Shown here: positions 16,868 to 25,957 of the stretch, piece after piece
Layout of the letters: each line of letters starts with the position of its first letter
How positions within the stretch are numbered: the first letter of the stretch is position 1
Assembly (NCBI RefSeq): GCF_050107715.1
Contig: NZ_JBNILN010000001.1
Coordinates: 744,001-808,000 of the forward strand
Length of the DNA: 64,000 nt
Reading direction: 5' to 3'
Origin: Metabacillus_B sp050107715
GTDB taxonomy: Bacteria > Bacillota > Bacilli > Bacillales > Bacillaceae
Translations under genes and position numbers: made by a program
The notes under the pieces: generated by a model
Seen by the model: only the letters and a program-made list of their open reading frames with translations
Databases searched by the model: none
What the model was told of the DNA's origin: nothing

Positions 16868-18027
16868 CACGATGCACTCCTTAGTCTGGAGATGGAAAGG
16901 AAGGCTAACAGACTGCTGAGTGCAGCATAGGCACCCATCTTCAGCCAGGCTAAGCCGCTGCTGATCTCCCAGTTATAGAGAGGGGCTTGAGGCATCCAGG
17001 CTTCCAGCTGCTCAAGCTGCCCTATGATTTCACCTGCCGGAATAATCCGCCCGCCGGCCAGACACAGGATGAATATCCAAACGGATCCGGTTGCGTAGTA
17101 GATCCCCGGATAGGCGGAGAGAGAAGCGGCAAACAGACTGATGCACATGGCAAGTGTAATGAACCCCGCCATCGGAATCAGGATATGTGCCGGCATGCCG
17201 GGAGCAAGCGTGCGCATGATTAGCCAGCTGATTCCCGCCTGGAGGAAGTGCAGTACCCAAAAGGAGCTGAGTGTGTTCACTACATACCCGTTCAGACCGG
17301 CTGGAAGCGTCTGTATTCTTTTGTACAGCACGTCCTTTTCTTTTACTACCCAATCAGTGGTGAACATACATAAGACCAGGGTAAGAACTGTCCAAACCTG
17401 CAAGGGAGACTGCAGCAATCCTGAGGGAGATTCCGCAGAGCTTTCTTCTTTTCCTCCTGCAGCTTCATAGCGGATGGTCATTAGCGGCTTGGGCTCCCAT
17501 TGCTCATCTGCCCTCTCATAGGCTTTTTCACCGACATTTTCCGGGAACAGATAGTCTCCCGCGTATTTATCTGCAATCTTTTCGGCCCGTTCCGCTGCTT
17601 TAGCGTTAGAGGTAAACCGGATTACTTCGCTCGAAGCTATTTCCCTGACCACACCTGAGGCGACCGACAGAGGAGACACGCGCATTTCAATGATTCCTTC
17701 CCGGTCGCCTTCCATAATAGACTCCTTAAAGCCCTCTTTTATAATAAATACGGTATCCGCTTCTTCCCTCAGCAGCATCGTTTTGGCAGATTCCTCTGAA
17801 GCTGGAATAATAGAGAGCCGTTCCTGTTTTTTGAGCCTCTCTATTAGCGTTTTGGAGAAATCCGACTGATCAAGATCTGCGATGGCTACCGGGATTTTAA
17901 CCTCTTTTGCTGTTCTTTCCCCCAGATAAGCCCATCCAGCCAGCGCAGCTGCAGGCAGAAGAAGCACGATCAATAATAAAATAGGCTGTTTAAGCCGCTG
18001 TGTTAGTGCAAACCGCATCATTTTCAT
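16867..18027 (-). CDS. ABC-2 type exporter permease (second of two)
   Basis: A protein of about 386 residues of the ABC-2 permease type. It has one N-terminal helix (LLIVLLLPAAALAGWAY), a long extracytoplasmic loop of about 180 residues, then five or six helices in the C-terminal half. The ATG at 18027 overlaps the preceding gene's stop in an ATGA arrangement and follows a GAGAGAAGG site. The longer frame to 18066 would invade the upstream gene. It pairs with the related permease upstream to form the membrane part of the exporter. Confidence 0.85.
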   Translation of the reverse strand: MKMMRFALTQRLKQPILLLIVLLLPAAALAGWAYLGERTAKEVKIPVAIADLDQSDFSKTLIERLKKQERLSIIPASEESAKTMLLREEADTVFIIKEGFKESIMEGDREGIIEMRVSPLSVASGVVREIASSEVIRFTSNAKAAERAEKIADKYAGDYLFPENVGEKAYERADEQWEPKPLMTIRYEAAGGKEESSAESPSGLLQSPLQVWTVLTLVLCMFTTDWVVKEKDVLYKRIQTLPAGLNGYVVNTLSSFWVLHFLQAGISWLIMRTLAPGMPAHILIPMAGFITLAMCISLFAASLSAYPGIYYATGSVWIFILCLAGGRIIPAGEIIGQLEQLEAWMPQAPLYNWEISSGLAWLKMGAYAALSSLLAFLSISRLRSAS

Positions 18028-19232
18028 GCACCTTCTCTCTTTTGACTTATCGCTGCACCTGCACACATGAGGACAAGCAGGGCAATGAGAAGAGCAGAAA
18101 GTCTGCCAAGGTCCGCCTGCTCCCCTGCAATGATGGAAAACGCCGCATCAAGCACGTGAGTATTGAGGATCCACGCCTGCCACGCTTCCAGCCAGGAGGG
18201 AAGGTAAAAGGCAGGAATAAAATGGCCTCCCATAACGCTTCCGGCTGAAATAAGGAGGGCTGAGACCACCTGGAAAAGGCGGTCACTTCGCAGCAAAGCG
18301 GACAAGGAAGCAAATAGCGCCGTGAAAAGTGCGAGGAGGAGAATCATTCCTCCAGCTGTCTTCGCGATCTCTTCCCCGCCCCATATGTCCGCTTCTTTAA
18401 AGGCGTACAGTCCGCCTGCAAGAAGAGGCAGGAGGAATACAACAGCTGCTGCCCATTCTGCAAGATGGATTTTCCACCCGTCCATCCGGTAAAGAAGCAG
18501 CCTTGTTCTTATACCAGGGGTGAGCTGGCCTCTCATAAAGAGAAGGATTTGATAGGCCCACACCATTAAAAGCAGCACAAAAATCGAAACACCGTAATAA
18601 TGAAACACGTTCTGCAGGAACAAGCTGTTCTCTTCTGTCATTTCAAACACTTCATTCCTGCCAAGGGCATGAAGGGAAAAGGTCAGCAGATCTCTTTTGT
18701 ATTCGGTTTTCCGGTCTTCAGGTGAGAGGCCAGCTTCAGACATTACATCATAGACGGTATTGATGCCGCTCTGCGCCGCTGAAGTATAGTCTGCTGCGCT
18801 CTCCATTACCTGCCTGAATAGATAGGCCTGAAGAGGCTTCTTTTCATTGCCTGTTACCGTAAGCGGAACATTTTCTCCGGACAGGATGGTCTGGCTGAAA
18901 TCCTTGGGGAGGATCACCATGCCCGCAATTTTATTTTCTTTCAGAAGAGTTCTTGCCCGTTTTTCATCTGTAATAACCGGTTTAACAATGGCTGTAATTT
19001 CTTCACTATCCGTAAGCTGTTTGATTACATACTCGGTCTGAAACGTGCGGTCCTGATCCACGATGGCTGCCTGAAATGGCTCAAGGCGTTCCCTGTCCGT
19101 GAACGCCTTCGCCGCAATAAAAGCCATTCCGCCCATAAGGATGAGCGGAATAGCGAATAAGAGAATAAGAGTTTTCCATTTTTTTAAGACGCTTTTCAAA
19201 GTGAAAACCATCAAATAGATGAAAGGCCTCAT
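18024..19232 (-). CDS. ABC-2 type exporter permease (first of two)
   Basis: A 402-residue membrane protein with the same plan as its downstream partner: an N-terminal helix (LILLFAIPLILMGGMAFIAA), a large external loop of roughly 170 residues, then about six C-terminal helices. The loop begins with the recurring ABC-2 pattern FQAAIVDQDRTFQTEYVIKQ. It starts 7 bp after the end of the 559-residue protein gene and overlaps the next permease by 4 bp. The two permeases probably form a heterodimer. Confidence 0.85.
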   Translation of the reverse strand: MRPFIYLMVFTLKSVLKKWKTLILLFAIPLILMGGMAFIAAKAFTDRERLEPFQAAIVDQDRTFQTEYVIKQLTDSEEITAIVKPVITDEKRARTLLKENKIAGMVILPKDFSQTILSGENVPLTVTGNEKKPLQAYLFRQVMESAADYTSAAQSGINTVYDVMSEAGLSPEDRKTEYKRDLLTFSLHALGRNEVFEMTEENSLFLQNVFHYYGVSIFVLLLMVWAYQILLFMRGQLTPGIRTRLLLYRMDGWKIHLAEWAAAVVFLLPLLAGGLYAFKEADIWGGEEIAKTAGGMILLLALFTALFASLSALLRSDRLFQVVSALLISAGSVMGGHFIPAFYLPSWLEAWQAWILNTHVLDAAFSIIAGEQADLGRLSALLIALLVLMCAGAAISQKREGA

Positions 19233-19239
19233 TCCAATA

Positions 19240-20919
19240 TTAAATTACCCCAAGCTGCAGTAAAATGTCCTGCAGTTTAGCGCCGGCTTTCATTTGAATA
19301 TCAGACATTTGCTCAGGAGTAATGTTGTTAACGTTCACTTCATCGCCTGTGTTTACTTTTGGAATATCTGCTTTTTCTTTTAATTTTGTTTTCGTATCGA
19401 TTTTCAGGGATATAGTGCCTTGAGCCATGTCGTCACCGCCGCTGAGTTCAATTTCAAACAGCTGGTTATTATACTTGTCTTTCACGCTTACATCCTGGTT
19501 TTGGACAATGGTTCCCTCAACAGCTACCGGGCTGCCTGTGGATTCGCCTTCCGTTCCAAGAGAAAAATCACGGGTGATCTTCTGCTTGGCAGGATTTTCG
19601 CCTTCAAATTCTGATTTCATCGTAAAGCTGACGGCCTCTTCAGCATCTTCCATTTTGCTGATGAGTTCTGCTTTCAAGTCTTCTGTGCGGCTCTTATCTT
19701 TCCGCGCAATTTTATTCGTCACAAGAATTTCTGCTGCTTCGGAGCCGTCTCCAGGGATGATTTCCACTTTAAACTCTTGATCCTGCTTGTTTCCATTGTC
19801 ATATGAAAAATCCATTGTGTGGATGGCAATGGTATCGGCTTCATCCGATGACCCGGCAGATATTTTCATTTCACGGTCAATGACCAGCTGGTCTTTAACC
19901 ATTAATACAGAAGTAACACCTTCAGGAATTTTCGCATCCTTAAATCCTGTTTTTGCCTCCTTAAGGCCCTCTTTAATATCGTCTTTCACGGTTTCAGGAT
20001 TCAGCATATCCATTTGGCTTGCTCCTGAATTCGCAACCTTCACCGCACGCTTGGCAATAATGTCCTGCAGCTTTTCATCCTGGATCAATTGATCCAGTAC
20101 ATTGTTTATGAAAGTTTTTGTCTCTTTTTCATTCATCTTCATTGTCAGCTGTGTGACATTGATTTTTTCTCCGTTATGTTCATAGGAAACGTTGTCTTTT
20201 TTCGTAAAAAACTCATCCTTCAGTTCCTTGTTCAAGAAATCCGCATATGTATCCTGCACATGCTTTTCTTCTTCCTCTGTGAGCTCTAGATCCTCGATCG
20301 TCAATGGCTCAAAGCTGAGTTTTTCCGGACCGTCGTACATTGGATCAAGCTGCCGCATAAATTGTCCATACTCATCTGCATTCAGATAAAAGTATTTATC
20401 GTAGATATCCGGAACCCTCGCAGCCACCATTTTAGGAGACTGGTAGACTTCCATATCCAGCAGGCTTTCTCCGCCAACCTCAATGCCCGCTTCCGTGAAG
20501 CTCGTATTATTCTTTGGATCCTGCTCTGTCACGGCTGTAACCGCTGCTTCGTTCAAAAGGTCCATAAACATTTCAAAATCCGGAGGGACCACTCCATCTG
20601 TTTCTAAGCCCATAGAAACTTTTGTATTAGTGCTGGATGCCTGTTCTGCTATTTTTTCCTGAAACTCCGTCAGCTCTCCATTTTGCTCTTCAAAATCTTC
20701 CGCCGCTTTTTGAAACGTTTTGATTTCAGAAAGCAGATACTGCTGCTTCGGTGATAAATTTCCAAACAGCGCATATGCTGCGGTTCCTCCAATAACTAAG
20801 AATGCAACAATTCCTGCTATGACCCATTTCAGCGGAAATTTTCCCGGCTGTCTTACCGGAGCTGTTTCCACTGCAGCCGCGGATTCTGATCTTGAATTAC
20901 GCTGATCCATATCGCTCAT
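19240..20919 (-). CDS. Large single-pass membrane protein heading the ABC-2 operon (DUF6583-like)
   Basis: A 559-residue protein started at ATG 20919, which follows AGGAGG; the longer frame to 20994 has no ribosome binding site. Residues 1-30 are polar and cytoplasmic, residues 31-53 form one membrane helix (PLKWVIAGIVAFLVIGGTAA), and about 500 residues lie outside the membrane. The outer part is rich in Glu, Lys and Asp and resembles lipoprotein-type ligand or polymer-binding domains. I think it belongs to DUF6583, with modest certainty. It is the first gene of the exporter operon, so it may be an accessory receptor or substrate-presenting subunit. No enzyme motif is visible. Confidence 0.7.
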   Translation of the reverse strand: MSDMDQRNSRSESAAAVETAPVRQPGKFPLKWVIAGIVAFLVIGGTAAYALFGNLSPKQQYLLSEIKTFQKAAEDFEEQNGELTEFQEKIAEQASSTNTKVSMGLETDGVVPPDFEMFMDLLNEAAVTAVTEQDPKNNTSFTEAGIEVGGESLLDMEVYQSPKMVAARVPDIYDKYFYLNADEYGQFMRQLDPMYDGPEKLSFEPLTIEDLELTEEEEKHVQDTYADFLNKELKDEFFTKKDNVSYEHNGEKINVTQLTMKMNEKETKTFINNVLDQLIQDEKLQDIIAKRAVKVANSGASQMDMLNPETVKDDIKEGLKEAKTGFKDAKIPEGVTSVLMVKDQLVIDREMKISAGSSDEADTIAIHTMDFSYDNGNKQDQEFKVEIIPGDGSEAAEILVTNKIARKDKSRTEDLKAELISKMEDAEEAVSFTMKSEFEGENPAKQKITRDFSLGTEGESTGSPVAVEGTIVQNQDVSVKDKYNNQLFEIELSGGDDMAQGTISLKIDTKTKLKEKADIPKVNTGDEVNVNNITPEQMSDIQMKAGAKLQDILLQLGVI

Positions 20920-21221
20920 TTTCTTAAAAACCTCCTGAATTATGTATGCTCTTGCCAGATAATGGCGGACACTCCAACTATCATAAATAAACAAAATTTC
21001 TATTTCTATACATTCGACAATCTTTGCAAACTTTTAATCTAAAAGCCGCACGACTATCTATGCAGATCGATCTGCAGCAGAGGTCCATTTATCCTATACC
21101 CTTTTATGGGAAAATAAAACAAATATAGCCTTCTTTTTACAAAATCTTAGTTCACGCATTTAATAATGATTCAAAGTGCTTCAGGATGCTCTAACCCAGC
21201 CCGCCGGCAAAAAAAATAAAC
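20920..21221. other. Spacer upstream of the exporter operon
   Basis: About 300 bp, AT-rich, holding the presumed promoter of the ABC-2 operon on the minus strand. I see no structured RNA, operator palindrome or small gene here. Confidence 0.4.
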
Positions 21222-21254
21222 GAAAAAAACCGGGAGAGCTCTCCGCCATCCCGG
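21222..21254 (-). terminator. Terminator of the RlmI-like gene
   Basis: CCGGGA and TCCCGG arms with a GC-containing loop, followed on the minus strand by a run of seven T, 25 bp after the stop codon. Confidence 0.75.
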
Positions 21255-21278
21255 ACTTCAGCCGCTTTACCTGCGGCG

Positions 21279-22466
21279 TTATTTTAATACGTTTATAAAA
21301 TGGACCTTTAAATAGCTGCCCTGTTTAAAAGCGGGGGCGGTTCGGAAATCCTCCGGCAGCTTAAAGCTCTCCAATATGCGGTATTTCACTTTTTCTTCTT
21401 TAAATGCCTGGTCAATAAACCCTTTGAACTTTTCATCGCTGACGCTGCTTGCGTTAGTAGAGGCCGCAATCACTCCGCCGCTAGCAGTGAGATGGATGGT
21501 CTCTCTTAATAAATCTTTATAATCCTTTGCTGCACTGAAAATATGCTTTTTCGATTTAGCGAAGCTGGGAGGGTCAAGAATGACCAAATCGAACGTTTTC
21601 TCTTTTCTGGCTGCGTATTTAAAATATTTGAAAACATCCTCTACGATGATTTCCTGTGCTTCATGGTCGATTCCATTTATACTGAATTGTTCAATGGTTT
21701 TCGGCAGGCTCCGGTTGGCTACATCCACACTGACAGTCTTTGCAGCGCCACCAAGCGCCGCAAAGACAGAAAAGGCTCCTGTATAGGAGAACATGTTTAA
21801 TACGGTTTTCCCATTCGAATAGCGGTCTCTTATTGCCTGACGGACCTCCCGCTGATCAAGAAAGACGCCGACCATCGCTCCCTCATTCAAATACACAGCA
21901 AATTGAACGCCGTTTTCTTTCACAAGCAGAGGATACGGGGCTTGTTCTCCCCAGACGAAATCATCTTCTTCAATGTATTGGCCTTTTTCATTGAACCGCT
22001 TTTTTTGATAAATGCCTTTTGGGCCTGCAGCATGCTGCAGTGCGGTCATTATCTCGTTCCTGAACGTATAAATTCCCTTGCTGTACCAGTTGATCAGGCA
22101 GTAGCCCTCAAAATAATCGATCGTTACTCCGCCGATTCCATCCCCCTCGCCGTTAAACAGGCGAAATGCCGTTGTTTCTTCACTATTAAACAGTGAACTG
22201 CGGTAATCTGCTGCCTCTTGCACTTTTTTATTAAAAAAGAGCTGGTCGATCTGCTCATCCTTCCTGCGGCTTAAAATCCAGCCAATTCCCTTGTTTTGGA
22301 TGGCGTAATACCCCGTTCCCAGATAACCGCCCTTTTGGTCCGAAATTGTAAAAAGTTCGCCTTCCTCTTTAAGGTTTCCCGAGTTTTCAATCATATCTTT
22401 TTCCACAAGAGGATAGTTTTTCTGAAACAGTTTTACAGATGCCGGTTTTGCCTGAAGCTTTTGCAT
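21279..22466 (-). CDS. Class I SAM-dependent rRNA methyltransferase, RlmI/YwbD family
   Basis: A 395-residue protein with an N-terminal PUA-like RNA-binding domain (about 1-70), an EEHEC-type middle domain and a C-terminal Rossmann methyltransferase. Motifs include VLNMFSYTGAFSVFAALGGA (SAM loop) and FDLVILDPPSFAKSKK, the target-base DPPSF motif with IV-type Asp-Pro-Pro. RlmI methylates C1962 of 23S rRNA in E. coli; Bacillus YwbD is the matching paralogue. One or more Cys-independent features and the length of 395 match the family. The gene is monocistronic with its own terminator. Confidence 0.87.
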   Translation of the reverse strand: MQKLQAKPASVKLFQKNYPLVEKDMIENSGNLKEEGELFTISDQKGGYLGTGYYAIQNKGIGWILSRRKDEQIDQLFFNKKVQEAADYRSSLFNSEETTAFRLFNGEGDGIGGVTIDYFEGYCLINWYSKGIYTFRNEIMTALQHAAGPKGIYQKKRFNEKGQYIEEDDFVWGEQAPYPLLVKENGVQFAVYLNEGAMVGVFLDQREVRQAIRDRYSNGKTVLNMFSYTGAFSVFAALGGAAKTVSVDVANRSLPKTIEQFSINGIDHEAQEIIVEDVFKYFKYAARKEKTFDLVILDPPSFAKSKKHIFSAAKDYKDLLRETIHLTASGGVIAASTNASSVSDEKFKGFIDQAFKEEKVKYRILESFKLPEDFRTAPAFKQGSYLKVHFINVLK

Positions 22467-22599
22467 GAACCATCACTCCGAGTCTTTTAAGTCTTCTTCT
22501 CTAATAGCAAAGTATATCATATTATCCCTCCAGCCTTCTTTCTGCTAAACTGTATTTGAAAACGTTTTACTACATAGAGACGCATGGAGGTCTATCGAA

Positions 22600-23637
22600 T
22601 TGACGCTTAAAATGGGGTTTATCGGATTTGGGAAAAGTACGACGATTTTTCATTTGCCATATGTACTGATCCGGGACAGGTATGAAGTAAAAAAAATCTA
22701 CAGCCGCAGTCAAAAGCCGGAAATGGAACAGCCATACAGAGATCAAAACATTGAATTTGTTTACAAGCTTGAAGAGCTTTTACACGATAACGAAATTTCC
22801 TTAATTACCATCTGCACATCAGATGACACACACTTTGACTATGCAAAAAAATGCCTGGAGCATGGGAAGCACGTCCTCGTTGAAAAGCCATTCTGCTATA
22901 CGGGCGAGGAAGCAAAAGAGCTTCTGGACCTAGCAGCGAACAAAAACCTGATCATTATGCCGTACCAGAACAGAAGATTTGATTCCGACTTTCTTGCCCT
23001 TCAGCAAGCTATCAGCAGCCGGAAACTGGGCAGGGTAACGGAAATTGAATCCCACTTCGATTATTATCGTCCGGAAGCCCCCGATTCAAACAGCAGCAGC
23101 CGTTACGGTGGCGCGGTATATGGACTCGGTGTTCATTTAATCGATCAGGCTGTATCTCTTTTCGGAACACCGAAAAAGGTTTACTATGATATCCGTTCCG
23201 TCCGGAATCCAAATAATTCGGATGATTACTTTCATATAGAGCTTTTCTACGGGGAATTGAAGTATATTGTCAAAATGAGTCATCTTGTTAAACAGCCCTA
23301 TCCTAAGTTTATCGCACATGGATCTGGGGGCAGTTTTATTAAATACGGAATCGATCGGCAGGAGGAAGACCTATTCTCCGGGAAGTCCCCGCTTGAAGAA
23401 GGGTTTGGATTGGATCCAGCCCGTTCGTTCGGACGAATTGCCTGGGTCAATGCCGGTGAAGAAAAAGAGGAAACTCTACTAACTCCAAAAGGAGACTACG
23501 GGACCATTTACGATTTGCTCTATGAAGCTGTGGTGAATGGGGCGCCTAAGCCCGTAACAGACGAAGAAATATTGACTGTCATTGAGATTCTTGAGCGCGG
23601 TGTCAATGGGGAAAGTCCAAAAGTATTAAGCTACTAA
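22600..23637 (+). CDS. Gfo/Idh/MocA family oxidoreductase (YdgJ/IolW-like)
   Basis: A 345-residue NAD(P)-dependent dehydrogenase. The Rossmann start is KMGFIGFGKSTTIFHLPYVL, and the catalytic motif EKPFCYTGEEA at about residue 100 carries the family's essential lysine. Asp and His of the active site lie in GLGVHLIDQAVSLFG. The form of the glycine loop (G-F-G-K-S) is that of E. coli YdgJ and Bacillus scyllo-inositol dehydrogenase relatives, which act on cyclitols or sugars. The start is TTG, with GGAGG nine bases upstream; the next ATG is too far from that site. It is monocistronic. Substrate is not assignable. Confidence 0.88.
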   Translation: MTLKMGFIGFGKSTTIFHLPYVLIRDRYEVKKIYSRSQKPEMEQPYRDQNIEFVYKLEELLHDNEISLITICTSDDTHFDYAKKCLEHGKHVLVEKPFCYTGEEAKELLDLAANKNLIIMPYQNRRFDSDFLALQQAISSRKLGRVTEIESHFDYYRPEAPDSNSSSRYGGAVYGLGVHLIDQAVSLFGTPKKVYYDIRSVRNPNNSDDYFHIELFYGELKYIVKMSHLVKQPYPKFIAHGSGGSFIKYGIDRQEEDLFSGKSPLEEGFGLDPARSFGRIAWVNAGEEKEETLLTPKGDYGTIYDLLYEAVVNGAPKPVTDEEILTVIEILERGVNGESPKVLSY

Positions 23638-23758
23638 ACCAAAATCATTCATTTCCTGGGCAATATAGACCAGCTGTTCAGGCTGTATGTGAATCCCGGG
23701 TTTGGGTACCCCTCCCGCTTTGACGATTCCAAGGCTGGTTACCAGGAGACAGTAGAAA

Positions 23759-23784
23759 GGAGCTGACCATATAGCGTCAGCTCC
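23759..23784. terminator. Hairpin between the oxidoreductase and the ParR-like gene
   Basis: GGAGCTGAC and GTCAGCTCC arms with an eight-base loop, between convergent genes. The T runs are weak on both sides, so terminator strength is uncertain. Confidence 0.55.
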
Positions 23785-24360
23785 TTATTTATTCATACTT
23801 GAGAGAAAATCTCCTAAAAGATCGTCTTCCCTATCATTCTCTTCGTTTTCTGATTCTAATTCTCTGACCTGGGTTTGCATTTGGTCAAAACTAAAGCCCT
23901 CCAAGTCATCATCAGAGCCTATATCCGGTACTGGGACCTCCTCCATGGGATTTTCCAATGTGGCAGAGGCGGAAGAAGCGGCCTGTTCTTCAAACAGAAT
24001 CAACTCATCCGGATCCATCGTATGGCTGTTTAAAGAAGCAAGCAAGGCTGTCGCTCTGACCGGATTGGCAAGCAGCTGGTGAATCATGCTGCCAAGCAAC
24101 GCTTCAGAATGTTCATGCTTCAGCCAATTTCTTTGTTCCTTTGTGAGCTGGCGGGGGAGAGGGATCGTCAGCGTCTGTTTTTCTTTTGACAAAGACTCTC
24201 CTACTCCTTTCAGCACAAATTCGCCAATTCTGCTTGAGAAGTTTCTTTTTTCCGTTTCTTTAAGCTTTGAGAGCTGCTTTAACAGGTGATCGGGAGTATC
24301 AGAGGGGACCCTGAACGTGATCGCCTGGCCCCGCTCTATACGTTTATCCGACGGTTTCAT
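23785..24360 (-). CDS. ParR-like DNA-binding adaptor of the actin segregation cassette
   Basis: A 191-residue acidic protein 12 bp downstream of the ParM-like gene, same strand, with AAGGTGATG before its ATG. The first 80 residues look like a basic DNA-binding region (RIERGQAITFRVPSDTPDHL, then a helix rich in Lys/Arg), consistent with a ribbon-helix-helix-type ParR or AlfB adaptor. The C-terminal third is very acidic and ends in DDLLGDFLSSMNK, a likely filament-binding tail. Sequence similarity to known adaptors is not obvious to me; the call rests on gene order, size and the neighbouring repeats. Confidence 0.65.
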   Translation of the reverse strand: MKPSDKRIERGQAITFRVPSDTPDHLLKQLSKLKETEKRNFSSRIGEFVLKGVGESLSKEKQTLTIPLPRQLTKEQRNWLKHEHSEALLGSMIHQLLANPVRATALLASLNSHTMDPDELILFEEQAASSASATLENPMEEVPVPDIGSDDDLEGFSFDQMQTQVRELESENEENDREDDLLGDFLSSMNK

Positions 24361-24372
24361 CTAGTCATCACC

Positions 24373-25557
24373 TTATTTGGATGAGGAAGCCGGCTGCTTT
24401 TCATCCTTTTTTTCTGATTTTCTTGTTTTGCGCACATAATCGGTAATTAGTTTGTAGTAAGCATTTGACATCATCCAGATGCTTTCTTTTTCATCTTCGA
24501 AAAACTCAATGTTATACCCGTCAAGATTGTTGTTGAGCGCCTTTATATAGTCTTTTAGAACAGAAGCGCCACCGCCGACAAAGTAGCAGATCTCCGTTTG
24601 GGAATTGCGCTGCCAAACGTTGCGCAGGAAGCGGTATTGTTTTTTTGCAAGCTCCAGCAGAATACGGTCTGTAATATCATGAACGCTTGTCCTGCTTCCC
24701 TTTACCATGATGTGGTTCCGGTCATTTTTGCGGGTAATGATCTCAACCACATCTCTGCGGCTATCAAGTTCTACCCCATGCTTTGTTAAGATTTCTTCCC
24801 GGATTGCTTCAAGAGATTCAGAGACTCCCAGATTAAATCCCTGGGCCTTATCATCATCAACATTGCGGTTGCGGATGACAGCGATATCTGTGGAGAGACC
24901 ACCGATATCCTGTATGAGAATTCTCTTATCAATCAGATCTTTATTAATAATGTTTAACTCGTTATCCATGACCAGGTTGATGTAAGCTGCAAAGCCCTCT
25001 GGATACACTTTCACTTCGTCAAAACGAATGTTCACTTTAAGTCCCTGATATTTTGGCGTTACAAGGAACTCAACCTGATGGACGGATCCGAGCAGCTGGG
25101 AACGGTATCCAACATCTTTCCCTTCTTTTACTTCTCTCAGAGGCAGACCTGTACCAAGGGTATAGTTCGCATCAATAACCTGGTTGTTTTTCTTAAATCC
25201 TTTTTCAGATGTTCCGTTCACTGCATCAAGTGCAAGTGAAGCGAACAGCATAACGAGCGTCTGGTCTTCTTCGGATTTGCTGCTTCCCGGATCTAATTCT
25301 GTAGAGTTATTGCTTTTTGCTGCCAGGCTCCCTACACGGTAAATAACATTGTTTTCTTTTAATGCTGGAGAGTGCACACGGATGTGAATGTTTTCAAGCG
25401 GATCCTTTTCATTAAGCTCCTCGATGCCAATTACCGGGCGATCCTCTAAATCTCTTGCGATAACGTTTGGTATGTATAATTCTGAGTCTAGTTTTCCGAA
25501 CAGTGCTTTTACTGCATCGTTCCCTACATCGACTGCTGCGATTCTAGAAAGATTCAT
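24373..25557 (-). CDS. parM: ParM/StbA-type actin-like ATPase
   Basis: A 394-residue actin-fold protein. Phosphate-1 loop AAVDVGNDAVKALFG (8-21), phosphate-2 loop QDIGGLSTDIAVI (216-228) and adenosine motif FVGGGASVLKDYI (326-338) are all intact. The length matches plasmid segregation actins of Bacillus (Alp7A and BtParM types, about 385-400 residues). Such proteins polymerise with ATP and push DNA copies apart through an adaptor bound to a centromere. The ATG at 25557 is preferred; TTG at 25563 is an alternative. It is first in a two-gene unit, and an array of TGTAAAC-type repeats lies directly upstream. Its position among housekeeping chromosomal genes, without any replication gene nearby, is odd. 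Confidence 0.85.
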   Translation of the reverse strand: MNLSRIAAVDVGNDAVKALFGKLDSELYIPNVIARDLEDRPVIGIEELNEKDPLENIHIRVHSPALKENNVIYRVGSLAAKSNNSTELDPGSSKSEEDQTLVMLFASLALDAVNGTSEKGFKKNNQVIDANYTLGTGLPLREVKEGKDVGYRSQLLGSVHQVEFLVTPKYQGLKVNIRFDEVKVYPEGFAAYINLVMDNELNIINKDLIDKRILIQDIGGLSTDIAVIRNRNVDDDKAQGFNLGVSESLEAIREEILTKHGVELDSRRDVVEIITRKNDRNHIMVKGSRTSVHDITDRILLELAKKQYRFLRNVWQRNSQTEICYFVGGGASVLKDYIKALNNNLDGYNIEFFEDEKESIWMMSNAYYKLITDYVRKTRKSEKKDEKQPASSSK

Positions 25558-25669
25558 AGTCAACTTTCCCTTCTTTAATTAAGTTCTTTATACCATTCGT
25601 AATCATGGTCTCCTTTTAAGGTAATACATAAAAGGCTTTCTTTCAATACAGGTTTTAGCGTTTTCAAAA

Positions 25670-25840
25670 ATGTTTACAACACTTATCTTTTTGTATACAA
25701 CTCTTCTATTTATGTATACTTGATTACAATTTTGTAAACATACCGACACGAAAGCTTGTGTTCGATTTTGTTTACTTGTAAACATATATGTAAACAAATA
25801 GATACTTTTTGTAAACATGTATACATTATTGTTTACAAGA
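25670..25840. repeat. Centromere-like (parC) repeat array and control region of the par cassette
   Basis: At least eight copies, some degenerate, of GTTTACA or its complement TGTAAAC, or the variant GTATAC, occur within 170 bp. Copies lie at 25672, 25693, 25714, 25722, 25733, 25770, 25777, 25789, 25810, 25819 and 25830. GTTTACTTGTAAAC at 25770-25783 and TTGTTTACAA at 25829-25838 are inverted repeats. The array begins about 115 bp upstream of the ParM-like start, the place occupied by parC in plasmid cassettes, where the adaptor binds and also represses the promoter. The region 25564-25957 otherwise contains no gene. Confidence 0.75.
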
Positions 25841-25957
25841 ACATTTTCTTTCGATTCCATAAAAATGACAACTATTAAATTGTATTTTTATGTTATTTAT
25901 TCAATCTTATGGGTATAGAAGATTGGTAGCAAGTAACACGAAATTAGGGGGAACGTG

